This document shows, in pieces, positions 23,301-35,966 of a stretch of DNA of 64,000 nucleotides. The notes beneath the pieces are model-generated. The model was not told the DNA's origin and did not search any database. It saw only the letters and a list, made by a program, of their open reading frames with translations. A program made the position numbers and the translations under genes. Origin of the DNA: Chlorophyllum brunneum (Eukaryota > Basidiomycota > Agaricomycetes > Agaricales > Agaricaceae); assembly GCA_963576785.1 (NCBI GenBank), contig OY756139.1, positions 1,550,001 to 1,614,000 on the forward strand, given 5' to 3'. How positions within the stretch are numbered: the stretch's first letter is position 1; the number at the start of each line of letters is the position of its first letter.

Positions 23301-26262
23301 CCCTCACGTTTCCGGGGCTTCTGCTACTCCATCCCGCAAATTCACGGTCGACCACGATGCCATTCAGCTCTTAGAGAAGTCTGGAATCGCAGCCCTCGTC
23401 CGATTGCTGTTCTTCCCTCAAGTGTCGAAGAAGAGCCTCCTCTTCAGGGTTCTCGTCAATATTTGTGAGAACACGAAGACGCGGGCGGAATTGTTCAACG
23501 TTCTTTTAGGTATTCTTCAAGATGGCCCGGGGGACTTAGCTGCCGTCGACAGGAGTTTCTCTCAGCTTACTGTTCGCAACATCTCAAAACCCCAAACCCC
23601 CAAGTCGGCTGGGAAGCAAAAGGCGACTTCAGAGTACCTCACAGCGCTCACGTCGCCGAATGCCCGAATTGAAGCCGTTCCTGATTTGGTTGTCCAACGT
23701 TGCCTCGAAAGTCTGACCTACATCGTCAGCGCAAATGAATTGGCATCCTTGTTCTTCTTGACGGAACATGAGCTCCCTGCTGGCCTCCGTAGGTCCTCGA
23801 GCAAGAAAGGCAAGGGCAAAGAAAAGCAAATACCACAGACCCACTACCCAATCGTCCTTCTACTGGGGCTATTAGACCGTCAACCTCTCATCCGAACGCC
23901 CGCCATCATGGAATCACTTGTCAGTTTACTCGCAACTGTCACCAGGCCACTGGCAAGCCTGAAACCCAAAGAAACCGACACGTCCCAGCCAAATGTTATA
24001 GCCGCGGAGGCGACTTCACTCTTATCAAACGCCCCATCACAAACGCCCGTTGTACAGGGAGAAACCCAAACGAACGCCAGCGCTCAAACCGGTGAGTCGT
24101 TCCGGCGACCTGGGAATCTTTTTCTTTGCTAACATGATGCCGCAGGCATATCTTCTAATCAAGCTACAGCGCTATTGAACAAGGACAACAAGACATCTCT
24201 TGAAGCCATTGAAGAGAAGATACTCCTCGCTAACCCTCCTCAAATTCCTCATGCCGTCCTCCGCCTCATTGTCAACATCCTGACAGTTGGTGAATGCTCT
24301 GGGCGTACATTCCAACAGAGCCTCGCCCTCATCCAGCATTTGTCGTATATCCCTGACGCGCGTGAGGTTATTGCCCAAGAACTGCGCTCCAAAACTGAGG
24401 AATTTGGACATGCTCTTCACACTGATCTGGATGAGTTGGTGATTGCCCTACCGGGACCTCAAGAAGGATTGAACGCCGTGGCCGCCAAGTTCTCTCCTGC
24501 TTCGTCATTACAAGCCAAACTCCTCCGAGTACTCAAAACTATAGATTACATGTACAGCTCTAAGGCACCATCCTTGGCCGCAAACGACGCGGACATCGAT
24601 AAAGTGCAAGCGATATACGAATCCTTCCGTTTCACTCCCTTATGGCAGCGCCTTGGAGATTGTTTGTCTGTCATCGAGGAAAAGCCGGAGACAGAACACA
24701 TCGCGATTGTCCTACTGCCGCTGATCGAAACTTTGATGGTCGTTTGCAAATACGTAGGCTCGAAATCTTCGGGCACTGTTCCTCGAGCCTTGCGTGGCTC
24801 AATGTCGCCTCGAACTCCCACGACACCTCGTGAAGCCATGGAAGATCTATTCATTACGTTCACGGACTCCCATCGAAAGGTGCTGAATGTTATGGTTCGC
24901 AATAACCCATCCCTTATGAGTGGATCGTTCGCACTGTTAGTCAACAACCCACGTGTTCTCGACTTCGACAACAAACGCAACTACTTCAACCAACAGCTGC
25001 ACCGTCGACCCGCCTCTCGGGAACATTACGGCACACTACAGTTGAATGTTCGCCGAGCGCGAGTATTTGAGGACAGCTTCCAACACCTACAGCGCAAGAC
25101 AGGAGATCAAATCAAATATGGCAAGCTTAGTGTACGGTTCTACGACGAAGAGGGTGTTGATGCGGGCGGTGTTACACGCGAGTGGTTCCAGATCTTGGCC
25201 CGGCAAATGTTCGACCCCAACAACGCTCTCTTCCAACCCTGTGCTGCCGATAAGCTCACGTACCAACCGAACAAGAATTCGTGGGTCAACCCTGAGCACC
25301 TGTCTTTCTTTAAATTCGTCGGGCGCGTTATTGGGAAGGCTATCTACGACGGCCGCCTCTTAGACGCCTACTTTGCGAAGAGTTTGTACCGTCAGATACT
25401 TGGAAAACCTGTGGACTACAAAGACGTGGAGTGGGTGGATCCTGAATATTACAACTCCCTCTGCTGGATCCTAGAAAATGACCCCACAGTACTGGACCTG
25501 AACTTCAGCGTTGAGGCAGATGAGGTATGGAAATGCTCGAGACCAGCTGAGACGAGCTAATACCCTTTTCTTAGTTTGGTGTGAACCGTATCGTGCCGTT
25601 GAAAGACAATGGTGAAACAATTCCAGTCACTCAAGACAACAAGCGCGAATTTGTCCAACTTTCAGCCCAGTATCGCCTCTATTCCTCCATCAAGGACCAA
25701 ATTGAAAACCTCCTGAATGGCTTCTATGAGATTATACCCAAGGAGTTGATCGCTATTGTAAGACTATGTTCAATATTCCGCATCACCGTAAATGACGCCG
25801 TCCCAGTTCAACGAGCAGGAACTCGAACTCCTGATCTCAGGGACACCTGACATCGACGTTGATGAGTGGAGAGCAGCAACTGAGTACAACGGTTATTCAA
25901 GTTCCGATCCAAATATCGTCTGGTGGTGGAGAGCTTTGAAGTCATTCAACCGGGAAGAAAGAGCCAAAGTCTTAAGCTTCGCCACTGGAACATCCCGCGT
26001 GCCCCTGAGTGGCTTCGTTGATCTACAAGGAGTTCAAGGGGTTCAAAGATTCTCCATCCACCGTGCATACGGCGAACCTGACCGCCTGCCTCAAGCTCAT
26101 ACCTGTGAGTAACTATTTCAGCTCAGACGGGGGACAGTACCTCACAGGCTCGTGCCAGGTTTTAATCAAATCGACCTTCCACAGTATTCTTCATATGAAA
26201 TGCTCCGGCAGCGATTACTTCTTGCAATTAACGAAGGAGGTGAAGGCTTCGCTTTCAGCTGA
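14394..26262 (+). CDS. TOM1: Giant HECT E3 ubiquitin ligase, TOM1/HUWE1 type
   Basis: Very large ubiquitin ligase acting in protein quality control and nuclear processes. The N-terminal helical-repeat regions correspond to the DUF908/DUF913 arms. A UBA domain lies around 18763-18885 (VQMLVDMGFPRSAAERALVH). A long acidic stretch spans about 21301-21720. Tandem UBM-like repeats lie around 22880-23260, with the pattern F-L-x-A-L-P followed by R-x-E (EALPDDMREEV, DALPPEIRAEI). The C-terminal HECT domain starts near 25080 and includes DAGGVTREWFQ and FFKFVGRVIGKAIYDGRLLD. The catalytic cysteine is in HTCFNQ, with its codon split by the intron 26105-26158. The protein ends EGGEGFAFS, like other HECT C-termini. 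Many short introns; roughly 3500 residues. Start is the first ATG of the conserved N-terminal frame (MKITNKSKKA). The longest gene in the window. Confidence 0.93.
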
Positions 26263-26456
26263 TCGAGGCGTATCGAGGCGTGCTCCAGCATCTGCAATGC
26301 ATTGCTCGGTACTTGGCGTCGCTGTAGTCAATAAATTAGATTTAGCACATATGCATCTGTACAACTCTACAATTCCCGGCAATCAGTATCCCATGACGAG
26401 TGTGACCGGCATCGGCTCAACTTTACCGCCCACCGTCTCTTGTTCCCGTCGCTGCC

Positions 26457-27839
26457 ATGAGAGCATTTGTCATTGAGGATCTCGCTCACCCCTCCAATAT
26501 TGCCCTGTCTTACAATGTGCCAGAGCCTGTGGTAGGCGAAAACCAGGTCCTGGTTGATGTCCATAGCGCTGGCCTCAATTTTTTCGACGTGAGCAGCACT
26601 GAAGCACATACTAACGTGCTAATAGCCAGCCCTAGATCCTCCAAGCTCAAGGCAAATATCAGCATAAACCACCCCTACCCTTTATCCTCGGCACAGAATT
26701 TGCAGGCAGGATTGCACAGAACTCTCCTGCCCGACCAGGCTGTCCATACAAGCCCGGTGATCGTGTGTTTGGTGCGGCGCTGGGATCATTTGCGGACAAA
26801 GTGGCAGTGGACTGGAGTGGCCTCCTTCCTCTGCCAAACAATGTAACGTTTGACCAGGGCGCTGGTGAGTTCTCCCCAAATCTAAAGGACGACCAACATC
26901 GACGATGTGTAGGTCTGTACATCACCTGGCCGACTAGTTATGAAGCACTCGTTGGCCGGGCACAACTCAAAGCGGGTGGGGTTGACCCGTATTGCACCTG
27001 ACAAGATGTTGATGCTCGAGTGATTTCACAGGTGAATGGGTGCTCGTGACTGCTGCTGCTGGGGGTGTGGGCATTGCTGCTGTACAAATCGCCAAAGGTA
27101 TTTTCCACCGTTGTTCGACTGCTCCTGAACTGATTCTCACTTCTACGCAACCTATCCAATAGCTCTGGGTGCTCGCGTAATCGCGGCAGCAGGCTCGGAA
27201 CGCAAACTCGACATCGCTAAGCGCTTTGGTGGTGCAGATCATGTTGTCAATTACTCGAAAGCCGGATGGCAGGAATCCGTCCTGGAAATAACCAAGAACA
27301 AGGGTGTCGATGTTATATACGACCCTGTTGGGCTCATCAATGGTATGTTTAACACTTAGTCCGTACGCCTGACCGTTTCCGACTTAGGATATAGATTCAC
27401 TCAAATGCATTGCCTGGAAGGGTCGTGCCCTCGTCATCGGGTTTGCGGGTGGAGTCATTGAGAAGGTCCCAATGAATCTCGTTCTTCTGAAGAACATCTC
27501 ACTTGTGGGTCTGCATTGGGGCGCCTACAGGCGTGAGTAATTCACCCTACCCAAATTATATCTAATTTATAATTTCTAGTCCACGAGCCTTCGCGTATTC
27601 CTCCGGTATGGCGAGATATTTTGGAGTGCGCCGTTTATCTTCCCTGTGTTCAAAGTGCCTAACTTTATTTCCACACCAGCCTCTTTGCAACTAGGAAGGT
27701 ACAACCAATCACGTATGATCAAATATTCACCCTTGAGAAGCTTGCTGACGGGCTTGGGGCTATTGAAAAACGGGAAACTTGGGGCAAGGCAATTGTGCAG
27801 GTCAAGGAAGAAAAGACAAAGGAGAGGACAAAACTATGA
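26457..27839 (+). CDS. Zinc-free MDR dehydrogenase, quinone-oxidoreductase-like
   Basis: Medium-chain dehydrogenase/reductase of the NADPH:quinone reductase group. The substrate-binding half includes VDVHSAGLNFFDI and PFILGTEFAGRI, and the Rossmann half has VTAAAGGVGIAAVQIAKALG followed by VIYDPVG. No zinc-binding cysteine cluster is evident, which argues against a classical alcohol dehydrogenase. The last exon carries KVQPITYDQIFTLEKLADGL, the usual C-terminal block. Introns are short; the last runs from about 27622 to 27668 and joins GATATTTTGGA to CCTCTTTGC. Start ATG at 26457, 195 bp after the TOM1 stop. The natural substrate is unknown. Confidence 0.85.
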
Positions 27840-27981
27840 GGTGATGTACCCTAGACTGGATTGTACTTAGGTATCATGTACTGGCTATACAAGTATATAT
27901 TTCGAACCTCAAGCCCATGCCCAATAACACAGTTGGGAACAAGATCGGGGTTTGCAATAGCAATTGCACAGGACTGCAAGC

Positions 27982-29967
27982 CTATTTCGTCCACCGGACT
28001 TTGTTTCTAGGTGGAGGGACTTCTCTCCACAGGGCTCTTTCATACCTCTGGTCAGCCAACTTATCCTCCTTGTCCAATACCCCTTCTTCCTCTAGCTCAT
28101 CCATGAGCGTCTCGTCGTCTGTGTCGTCGTTAGGGTGGTATGATTGCCGACCTGCTCGATCTAGAGTATAGTGGTGGTGGGGGACACAAATGTCCTGGAG
28201 TAGAGGATGCTGATTGAGGATATTTGGTCTTCCGGATAGTCGCTCATTATCATCATACCCGCTTTGGTGGGAGTTTGGCGGATCGCAATCTTCATCCAAC
28301 AGGTCTGCGAAATACTGATGCATATTGGCCTTCAGGATGCCCATGCTCTTCAGCGAAAACTGAATTGCAGATGGATCGATAATCCCTTTCTGTGTCTGGT
28401 CACTATCCGGTTAGTCAGTGGGAGGGCTAGTTGCGCAAGAGAATCACCTCGTCAGTATTTTTTCGCCACACTTTTGTCGTACCTCTAAGCCTTTGGTGCT
28501 CCCCCTCTAAGATGATCACTCGTGAAATAACCTGGGTTAAAAAATCTTTCAAGATCTCAAGAAGTAAGGTGAGGATCTCTGCGTTGATCGATACATCTGG
28601 ACTAGTCAAGTTCGAGTCGTAGCCAGAGATAAAATGTCTGTGCCAAAACCGCATGAAGATAGCGCATTGTAATGTATCGAGCGGGACGTACTGCAACAAT
28701 TTCCCCAGTTTCGGATAATTGAAGATATCAAGACCACTGGCAGTGATTACTTCTGGGGACACACTGTGGCAAGATAAATTCGACCAAGCGGTTTTATACT
28801 GGCGACGCGCCCTCGTGATAATCGACGGATCACTGACCCCTGTATCTTCATCCATATCTGTTGTCTCGGTTTGCTCATTATCGTTGCCAGGGGTGAGCAT
28901 TTCGGATGTAGCGGAATCCGCGGCCATCTCGGATCCCATCTTGCCGCTAGCAATTGCCGGGACAGTAGTTTCAGGTGTATTATCGTCTAATTTCTTTCTC
29001 GGGCCAGTCGTCAGTCTATCCATGGTCATGTTTGCCTGTTCCCCCCTTAACTGCGCTCTTTTCTGACGCATGTGAATACGTTTCTGATAGCGACGACGAG
29101 ACCGCGGAGTGAGATTCTGAAGATGAGTTAAAGGGTCCTCTCCGGAAGGGTCAAGATCTGATCGCAACAAGGCCGATTTTTTGAGAGAATCAGGCTTGAG
29201 AGAATAGGTCAAAGTTACCGAGGTACTTGACTGAAATATCCGTGTCGGAGCAGTAGACCCTGTCTGGGTTATTGGCTGGGCTGGTGCTAGATTGTCGTCT
29301 CTGTCGCGAGAAGGCGTTAGTTTTTTTTTAAACGCCACAGCACGAGAAATACTGACATTATCGAGGAAGCCTCGCCAGTTCCTGATCGTCGATCTGCAGC
29401 GTCTTTCAACATCTTTCCCAAAACATGGAGATGAGCACAGGTGAGGTGCCTTAGCCCTCCAAAGGGCCCGGTATCTGAAAACGGAGTTTCGGTATGCATC
29501 GTCAACTCCGTGTTCTCCAATATACGTCCGTGAATTTCAGCCCCTTCTATCCCAGACCTTCGAGTCCAGGTTTTCTCGTTCAAACGTAACCTCTCTGCGT
29601 TGGCTTCTTCCCAAGCAATCCAAGATTCAGAGACCTCGCGAGCGGAAGGTAATTTTGCCCGACAACGGTCGTCCTCAATGACGGACTTCAGTAAGCCCTT
29701 TTCCAGTAATGCAAGGAACTCCAAGACCTCTACCTCATTTTTTGTCTCAACACAGGCGGCAATGAGGTCTGGGCGGAACCGAGAGTGGACGGCGAGAGCG
29801 TGAAAGAATGCATCCTTCTCCGCTGCAGTCCACAAAACACCCCCGATGATAGATGGTGTGGAGAGCTGTGATACACCGCCGACGTGGTCTCGCAGCTGGT
29901 CAAGGTGTTGAGTGAAAAGTGCGAGATATGGATGGGGCGCGGGCTGGTCGTCTTGTGCTTTCTGCAT
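27982..29967 (-). CDS. RRN5: RRN5-like RNA polymerase I initiation factor
   Basis: Likely the SANT-containing subunit of the upstream activating factor that recruits Pol I to rDNA. A SANT-like block lies near residues 45-90 (WTAAEKDAFFHALAVHSRFR, then DLIAACVETKNEVEVLEFL), with the tryptophan and E-K-D-x-F-F pattern seen in Rrn5 proteins. The middle is basic and charged, with an RRRYQKRIHMRQKR tract. The distal third has alternating helices (INAEILTLLLEILKDFLTQV) and an acidic tail ending PPPRNKVRWTK. An intron near 29289-29348 joins EASSI to IDDNLAPAQ; another lies around 28350-28425. The start at 29967 lies 149 bp from the divergent carrier gene. The assignment rests on the SANT block and layout; a different SANT protein is possible. 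Confidence 0.6.
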
Positions 29968-30116
29968 AGTGTTTTGGCAAACGAAGGGTGCTAGGGTGCA
30001 CGTGATCTGCGGTTGGCCTCTTGATTTCGGTCGTCATTACGCAGGACGCTCGGCACTGCAGACATGACAGAGGCCTAAGCCTTACCCAGCCCACAGCAAG
30101 TCCCTCCACAGGGACG

Positions 30117-31483
30117 ATGAACGACTATGCATCGTCCAGCGAATCCCACAGCAACTCCTTCAATGCGTCCGCAGCGGAGGCTTGCAAAGAAATAGCATTT
30201 GGTAGCGTTCGTTCTTCAGCTCATTGCGTTTGTAATGACCCTCAACATCCGCCGTAGGTCGCTGGTATGGTGGCCGAGATATTTGAATACTTGGCCAAAG
30301 TGAGGCTGCAAGCTCAAGTATTATACTCGGCCGGGGAAGGTTCTGTCTTCACTTTTAACGGCCCTTTGCATTGCCTGCGCCAGACCTGGAAGGAGGAAGG
30401 ATTACGAGGCCTCTATCGGGTAAGTCTGCCTTGTCTTAATTTCCCGAGTCGAACTCAACCCAAGATTGTTTAGGGCGTATCTGCACCTCTCATAGGCTCT
30501 ATGGCGCAGACAGCTGCACTCTTTCTCGCGTACTCGTCATTTCAGAACGCGATCCGGACCCTCTGCTACGGAGATGCCCTGCAAACTAAACCATCACTTA
30601 CCATACCCCAGATGGGTGCCGCAGCCGCTGGTGCTGGATTTGTGACCAGCTTCATCTTGTCCGTCCTCTCTACCTTATCTCCGGACCCTTGGTGAACGAC
30701 CTCCGAACTGTCCCTCAAACCAGAACGCCAATAGAGCTTGTTAAATGCAGAATGCAAGTTCAAATGATGAACATGCGTTCACATGGACCTCGATTCCAAC
30801 CCAAAACTCCACATATTTCTCCCCCAATTACCAAACTCTTTTTCTCTCCTACTCGCATCACGTCTGCCCCAACCTTCCAGCCTACACTCTCCAAACCACC
30901 TGTTCATGATTTAACCACGGCTAGAACGCTCCTCCCTCCGCCGAACTCGTACATACATGCACGAACTCCAACGCCTTCCGGTTCTCTCTCCATTATTCGT
31001 TCCATCTTCGCAGGTCATGGGCTGAAAGGATTTTGGCTTGGTCAAACAGCCACGCTCTTCCATGAAACAGGGGGGTGCGCAGCCTGGTTCGTAACTAAAG
31101 AAGTCGTAGCAGATGCTCTACAGAAAAGACGATATGGGGCCATACTCAGTTGCGACCAGTCCCTTCTTCATACTGGACTCGTGATGGGCATTCTGCCATG
31201 GGAATCTGCAGTGGCTGGTGCTGCGGCAGGGGGGGCTGGTACTTTACCTTTCTACCCAGCGGATACCGTCAAGAGTGCAATTCAGACCGAAGAAGAATTG
31301 TCATCTTCGCGAATAGCTCGGGCTGTACGTCCGAGTACCTTCTGGCAAACAGCCCTCAGGATGTACCGCACACACGGTCTCGGTGGTTTTTATGCCGGCT
31401 GTGGCATGACAGTAGTGAGAAGTGTCCTAAGTAGCGGTATTATCTTTGTCGTATACGATGGGTTACAACAGCGGCTTAATTAA
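30117..31483 (+). CDS. ORT1: Mitochondrial carrier, ORT1/ARG-13 ornithine type
   Basis: Inner-membrane carrier family protein, probably exchanging ornithine and related basic amino acids for arginine synthesis. Motifs typical of the ORT1 branch are GVSAPLIGSMAQTAALF, TPIELVKCRMQVQ, GLKGFWLGQTATLFHE and PADTVKSAIQTEEE. The second and third repeats keep the P-x-[DE]-x-x-[KR] signature. The first repeat reads EYLAKVRLQ where relatives have EY-PFD-..KVRLQ, so the proline and aspartate are missing (bases about 30286-30310). A long Pro/Ser/Thr insert separates repeats 2 and 3. Three introns (30207-30257, 30420-30473 and about 30659-30721) each restore the frame. Start ATG at 30117. The family is certain; the exact substrate is inferred. 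Confidence 0.85.
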
Positions 31484-31768
31484 CTACCGTCCCAGCCATT
31501 TTAATTCACACCTCCCCCACTTATATGAATGACGGCCCCGATACTATATGGCCGGAAAGAACACCGTGCAGAAGGTCACACTAGATGAATCCAGTGAATA
31601 CATATTACCAAAAAATTACGATAACGATACCCTTTACACGAGTCACCCTAGATGTAAAAAAGTGAAAGAATGCATGACAGTATAGTACATATGCAAAACC
31701 AAAGGACCCGAAACTGGGCATGCCGAAGAGAGCAGAGGTGAATCCGATATAGCGTATAAAGTCCATGA

Positions 31769-34561
31769 TCACAGATTTGCAAGGGGCTCGCGTCCGGTCC
31801 CGCTTCGACAGCGATCTTGCCAATGCCGTCGCGCAATCTTCCGTAGCTCCCCTTTGATGATCTTTCCTGAAGGTGTATGCGCTGAAATCACATCCGCATC
31901 CGCTAGTTAGTATTTTATTTTACATCTCTAACTTCGTTTGCTTACCAAATGGTTCATGTAAGATGACAATCATCACAGGTACAGCGAATCTAGGGAGACT
32001 GGAAATGGCATATGAGTTCCCCGTATGGGGAACAGTTTAACTTCAATAACTCACCTCTGGCGTGCGATGGCCATCAACGTAGCCTCGGTGACATATCCCT
32101 GATAGGCAGGCTTTATTGAGACAACGGCAGTCACCAATTCTCCTAAACGCTCATCGGGAACGCCCACCGCCGCGGCCTCCAAAACCCGAGGATCAGCGTA
32201 CAGGGCATTTTCCACCGACACGGAGTCCTGAGATTGGGTGAGCGTTTCTGCGATACACTTCCCAGTGGACATACCACGTTTTCTCCACCGCGAATAATAA
32301 CATCTTTGACTGTAAATGGTGTGGTTAGTCGGGTCAGCAGAACGGGAGAAGACGACTGACGCCGATCCTTGATGTAAAGGAAGCCTTCTTCGTCGAGATA
32401 TCCAAGATCTCCACTTCGGAGCCAACCATCTTGTGTTATCATTCGATCAGTCGCCTCTAAATATAACCTTTCAGACGTGGAAAATTTTTACGAGTGAAAA
32501 AAGGGTGGACATACCGGGATCGTTCCAGTATCCCTTCATAACGTTGGGACCCCGTCTGTAGAAAAATCGATTAAAAAAGTCCGGGACAGAAGATCGGGAG
32601 CTTACAACCAAACTTCTCCGACACCATTGGGAGGAAGGCATTTCCCACCCCCAACTATTCTGATCTCATTCACAGGACATGCCAAACCGCTGACAATCAA
32701 TTGATAAGAATACGCAAAGATAAAAGCTAAAATGTATAGTGTCCTTACGTGCTTGTGGGTCTTGCAATGTAATCGTCTCCGGAGATCTAAACCTTTTTGA
32801 GTAACTTCGACAATTTGAAGGGATCATGCATACCGAAACGGCTATTGAATTTGTTTCTGTGAGACCATATCCCTGCGTCCTGAAATCCAGGTGGTAAGAG
32901 GAAAAGAGTAGAGAGATGGACGAAAAGACAACATACATTATGGCTTTAGGGAAAGCCTTTTGAGCTCGTCCGACCAGTGAATCTGGTGTAGGGGAGCCGC
33001 CAAACAGTAAGCCCTCAAGGGGATGTCCGGCGAGGGAACTCTCGGTCAAATCTGCGACCATCGAGGGCACACTAACATACGACAAGATGTGAGCTTGCTA
33101 CAGGCAAAAGCACCGACAGACTCACCCTCCTGCAACGCCAACGTTCTCTTCTTTGATCAACCTGGGCCCATGTTAAGAAAGAACTCGACTGTTCGGACTC
33201 ATGCTCGTACCTCACAGCTGGTGAGGAACCACAGAGTCAAACGCAAGATTTGTATGTAGTGGTGAGTTCTCACCTTCTTCCGTCTCCCATTTCCTAGCAA
33301 GTATGATTTTCATGCCCGTCAACGTTGCCATCATCTGGAGAAAGGTGTCAATCGGCCAAAGGGCTATCGGAAGGATGGTACGAACCGAATAGCTGGTAGA
33401 CCCAGTTACATGGAATAGAGGAACGGCGACGAGAGCTCCTGCTTGTGGCCCCGGCCGCAGGATGCTAGGCAGAGGATCGCCCTTTCGCAACGCGGATCTG
33501 AATCCACCTACGAGAACCTGAAGCGGCGTTGGGCGAGAAAGTACCGTGTTGGTGACCCGAACTCACATTGGGGACGTTGCTCAAGAATTGTCGTTGCGTA
33601 CTCAAAACGCCTTTTGGCAGGCCTGTCGTTCCTATTGTGAACAGGGTGTTATAGGGAATCAAAAGGGTGTATGTGTGATGGGGAAAATACCTGAGGTGAA
33701 TATAATAGTCGCATTATCTTCAGGATCAATATAGTCTTTTAATAGATCTTGCAAATCGGTGTGCCCAGAATAGGCGTTGACGACCTCGTCAAATAACTCC
33801 ATGCCCTTCCAGGAGCGGTTGCGACCCTCCATGACAAGGAACGCCACTGTTCGCGCCTCTTCTCTTAGTTGGAGGGATGCTGGTTCCAGGACGCTAGCTC
33901 GCTCAGGATCAACGACGATTAGCTTGCATCCGGTGTGTGTCAGGCAATGCTGCAGAGGCCCTAGAGGCAGCCACCTGAAAGGAAGGATCAGGATGGGTCG
34001 GAAGGGAGCGGAGATCGATACGAACGCGTTGGCTAGCACGGTAACCGCGCCAATGAGGTCTAGTACGGGCGAGCTTGAGCGGAAGCGAGAAGGAAGTGCG
34101 CATACAAGGACGTACGACAGGCCCAGAAAATGACCAAGTAGTCGGGATAGTTGCGCGAGCATATGCCAACTCTATCCCCTATCAAGGATGCCGATTAGTG
34201 AGTGCGATTTCAGCGCGGAGGAGGGACTTGCCTTTGCGTATCCCGTAAACTATGCGGAACAAAGTTGCTACTTTGATGGCGCGTTCATGGACTTGGCGAT
34301 AGGTGAGGCGCTGATCATCGTAGACAATGTAAGTTCGATCTGCAAATTGGTTGACGGCTGACAACCAGAAATCTCGGCAGGAAGGCCACAGATTTTTGTA
34401 GACGCGGTATAGTCTTCCATCGACTAGAGTTGTTTCGGTTTCGTGGATATTGCCAGGAGCACAGAGGATGGTGTCGGCTGGGGATGGTGAGCGGGGGAGT
34501 GTGGAAATAAAGCAAGGACTCACTCACTCTCGGCCAGGGTGCGCGCGGGAGTCCACGACAT
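31769..34561 (-). CDS. AMP-binding acyl-CoA synthetase / ligase
   Basis: Adenylate-forming enzyme that activates a carboxylic acid to its CoA thioester. The N-terminal exon reads [11 protein letters not shown]. Later exons show IIFTSG joined across an intron to TTGLPKGVL (the P-loop), then [24 protein letters not shown] (A5), [20 protein letters not shown] (A7), [12 protein letters not shown] (A8), and the C-terminal [13 protein letters not shown] with the catalytic lysine. The gene has a dozen or so introns, several very close together. Start ATG at 34559-34561, stop at 31769-31771. It fits the medium-chain or 4-coumarate-CoA-ligase-like group; substrate chain length cannot be told. No peroxisomal SKL ending: the protein stops REPLANL. 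Confidence 0.85.
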
Positions 34562-35966
34562 GTTTTACGGCGGAAACGGAGGGACGAGTGGTGGCGGAAT
34601 ACACATTGGTGGATGGGCTTTTATCGTAACGTGGTTCCTCCACAAGGAGAACGCTGTCAGCCTGCGGCGGAACTCTCCTTCCAGTGTCATAATCGGGATA
34701 AGCGCTAAAACCAGAATGAATGATCTTCAATAATACCGACTCCTATGCCCGCGGACGGGCTCGCTTTCCGCGGGATTTCTTATTCAGTCCATCATGCTAG
34801 TCCCCTTTCTGGTTCCAACCGAGCGCCAGCCGAACCTCCTCCTCTGACATTCTGCCTTTTCCGTTCTTTTGTTTCCGGCATGGGTATAAATCATTTCATC
34901 CACTCATCTGGGCGCGTGGCCAGGTTCTCCTTCCCTCTCTCCACTTGCCGTTCCCGAGGATAATTTCCCGCCTGGCAGGTGCATTCGTCTTCAGATACAC
35001 TGTCTTGACGTCTATTACCACGACTTGACAAACGGTGGCTAATGCGTCGGAAGAAGCCAGAGGAACTAGTCCAAGGCCATTATACGTTGAGAGAACTTGG
35101 CCTCGTACGCCCTCTGGCTTCGTTTAGGTCCGCGCTCGAATCGCCCGAGTGATGCCTGCTACCACTTATTCTGTGCTCAGTCCCATTTTCTGACATGATC
35201 AGGGACTGGGCCTCGGAGACTGTTCGACGAACTTACCATACACGGAATAGAAGAGAACAGTAAAAGTAGTGTCCCTGAAGAGTTTGACGGGTAAGATCAG
35301 ATATCTATGATATATTTTCAGTAACATGGGTTTTTTTTTTCCTGTCGTGAGAGCTTGGACCTGATGGTAGGGAAGATCCATCTGAGTATTAGTATCAGCA
35401 TAGATGAGTGTTTGTTGCCCTGAGGACCTAAAAATGAGGCCGCTCAACTCGCACCCATTCCATCCTGAACCTCGCCGCGCCGGCTTGTCACGGTACTCTG
35501 CATTTACATGGTGGTCGATGGGAATGAGCCTTGAGGGTGGGAAGGGAAGTTATAAGATGGGGGTCAAGAATCAGTCATCCGCCGCATCAGACGGCTTTTG
35601 CTGCTGCTGTGATGTTTATGTCCCAGTGCAGCCGGCAGTCTTGAACATTTTAAGCGAGAATCCGTCCAGAAAGCCACAATGGGTGTGTCGATCAAATATC
35701 TGGGCGAAACATGCCGAAAAAGGATGTGCGCACGACACATACCCTGTTCACCGAGGAGAATACGTGGTTTAGTATTTATGTTATCTCTGACAGTTAGTGA
35801 ATGCACAGAGTGAACAGATGGTTCATGCACATGGACCCCTCAGTGGCCGTCGACGCCTGACACGAGTCACCAGGCGCCTCGCGAGGTGCCTCGGAGATCG
35901 ATATTTGTTGTTGTTGTAAGCACAAGGTATAGCTCTCCATCGAGCATTTCTACTCCCCATATCAGA
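34562..35966. other. 1.4 kb divergent gap, unresolved
   Basis: Between the acyl-CoA synthetase (-) and RPB3 (+) starts. A plus-strand TATA-like tataaa lies at 34885-34890. On the minus strand, around 35560-35830, there is a branch-like ctaac, acceptor-like sites and a strong donor gtatgt (about 35740), as in a spliced transcript. The frames around them code for nothing I recognise. It could be a long spliced 5' UTR of the synthetase, a non-coding RNA or a small gene. Confidence 0.3.

Noticed and set aside
35404..35772. 122-codon plus-strand frame
   Set aside because: Cys runs and irregular composition, no conserved block; more likely chance in the gap upstream of RPB3.
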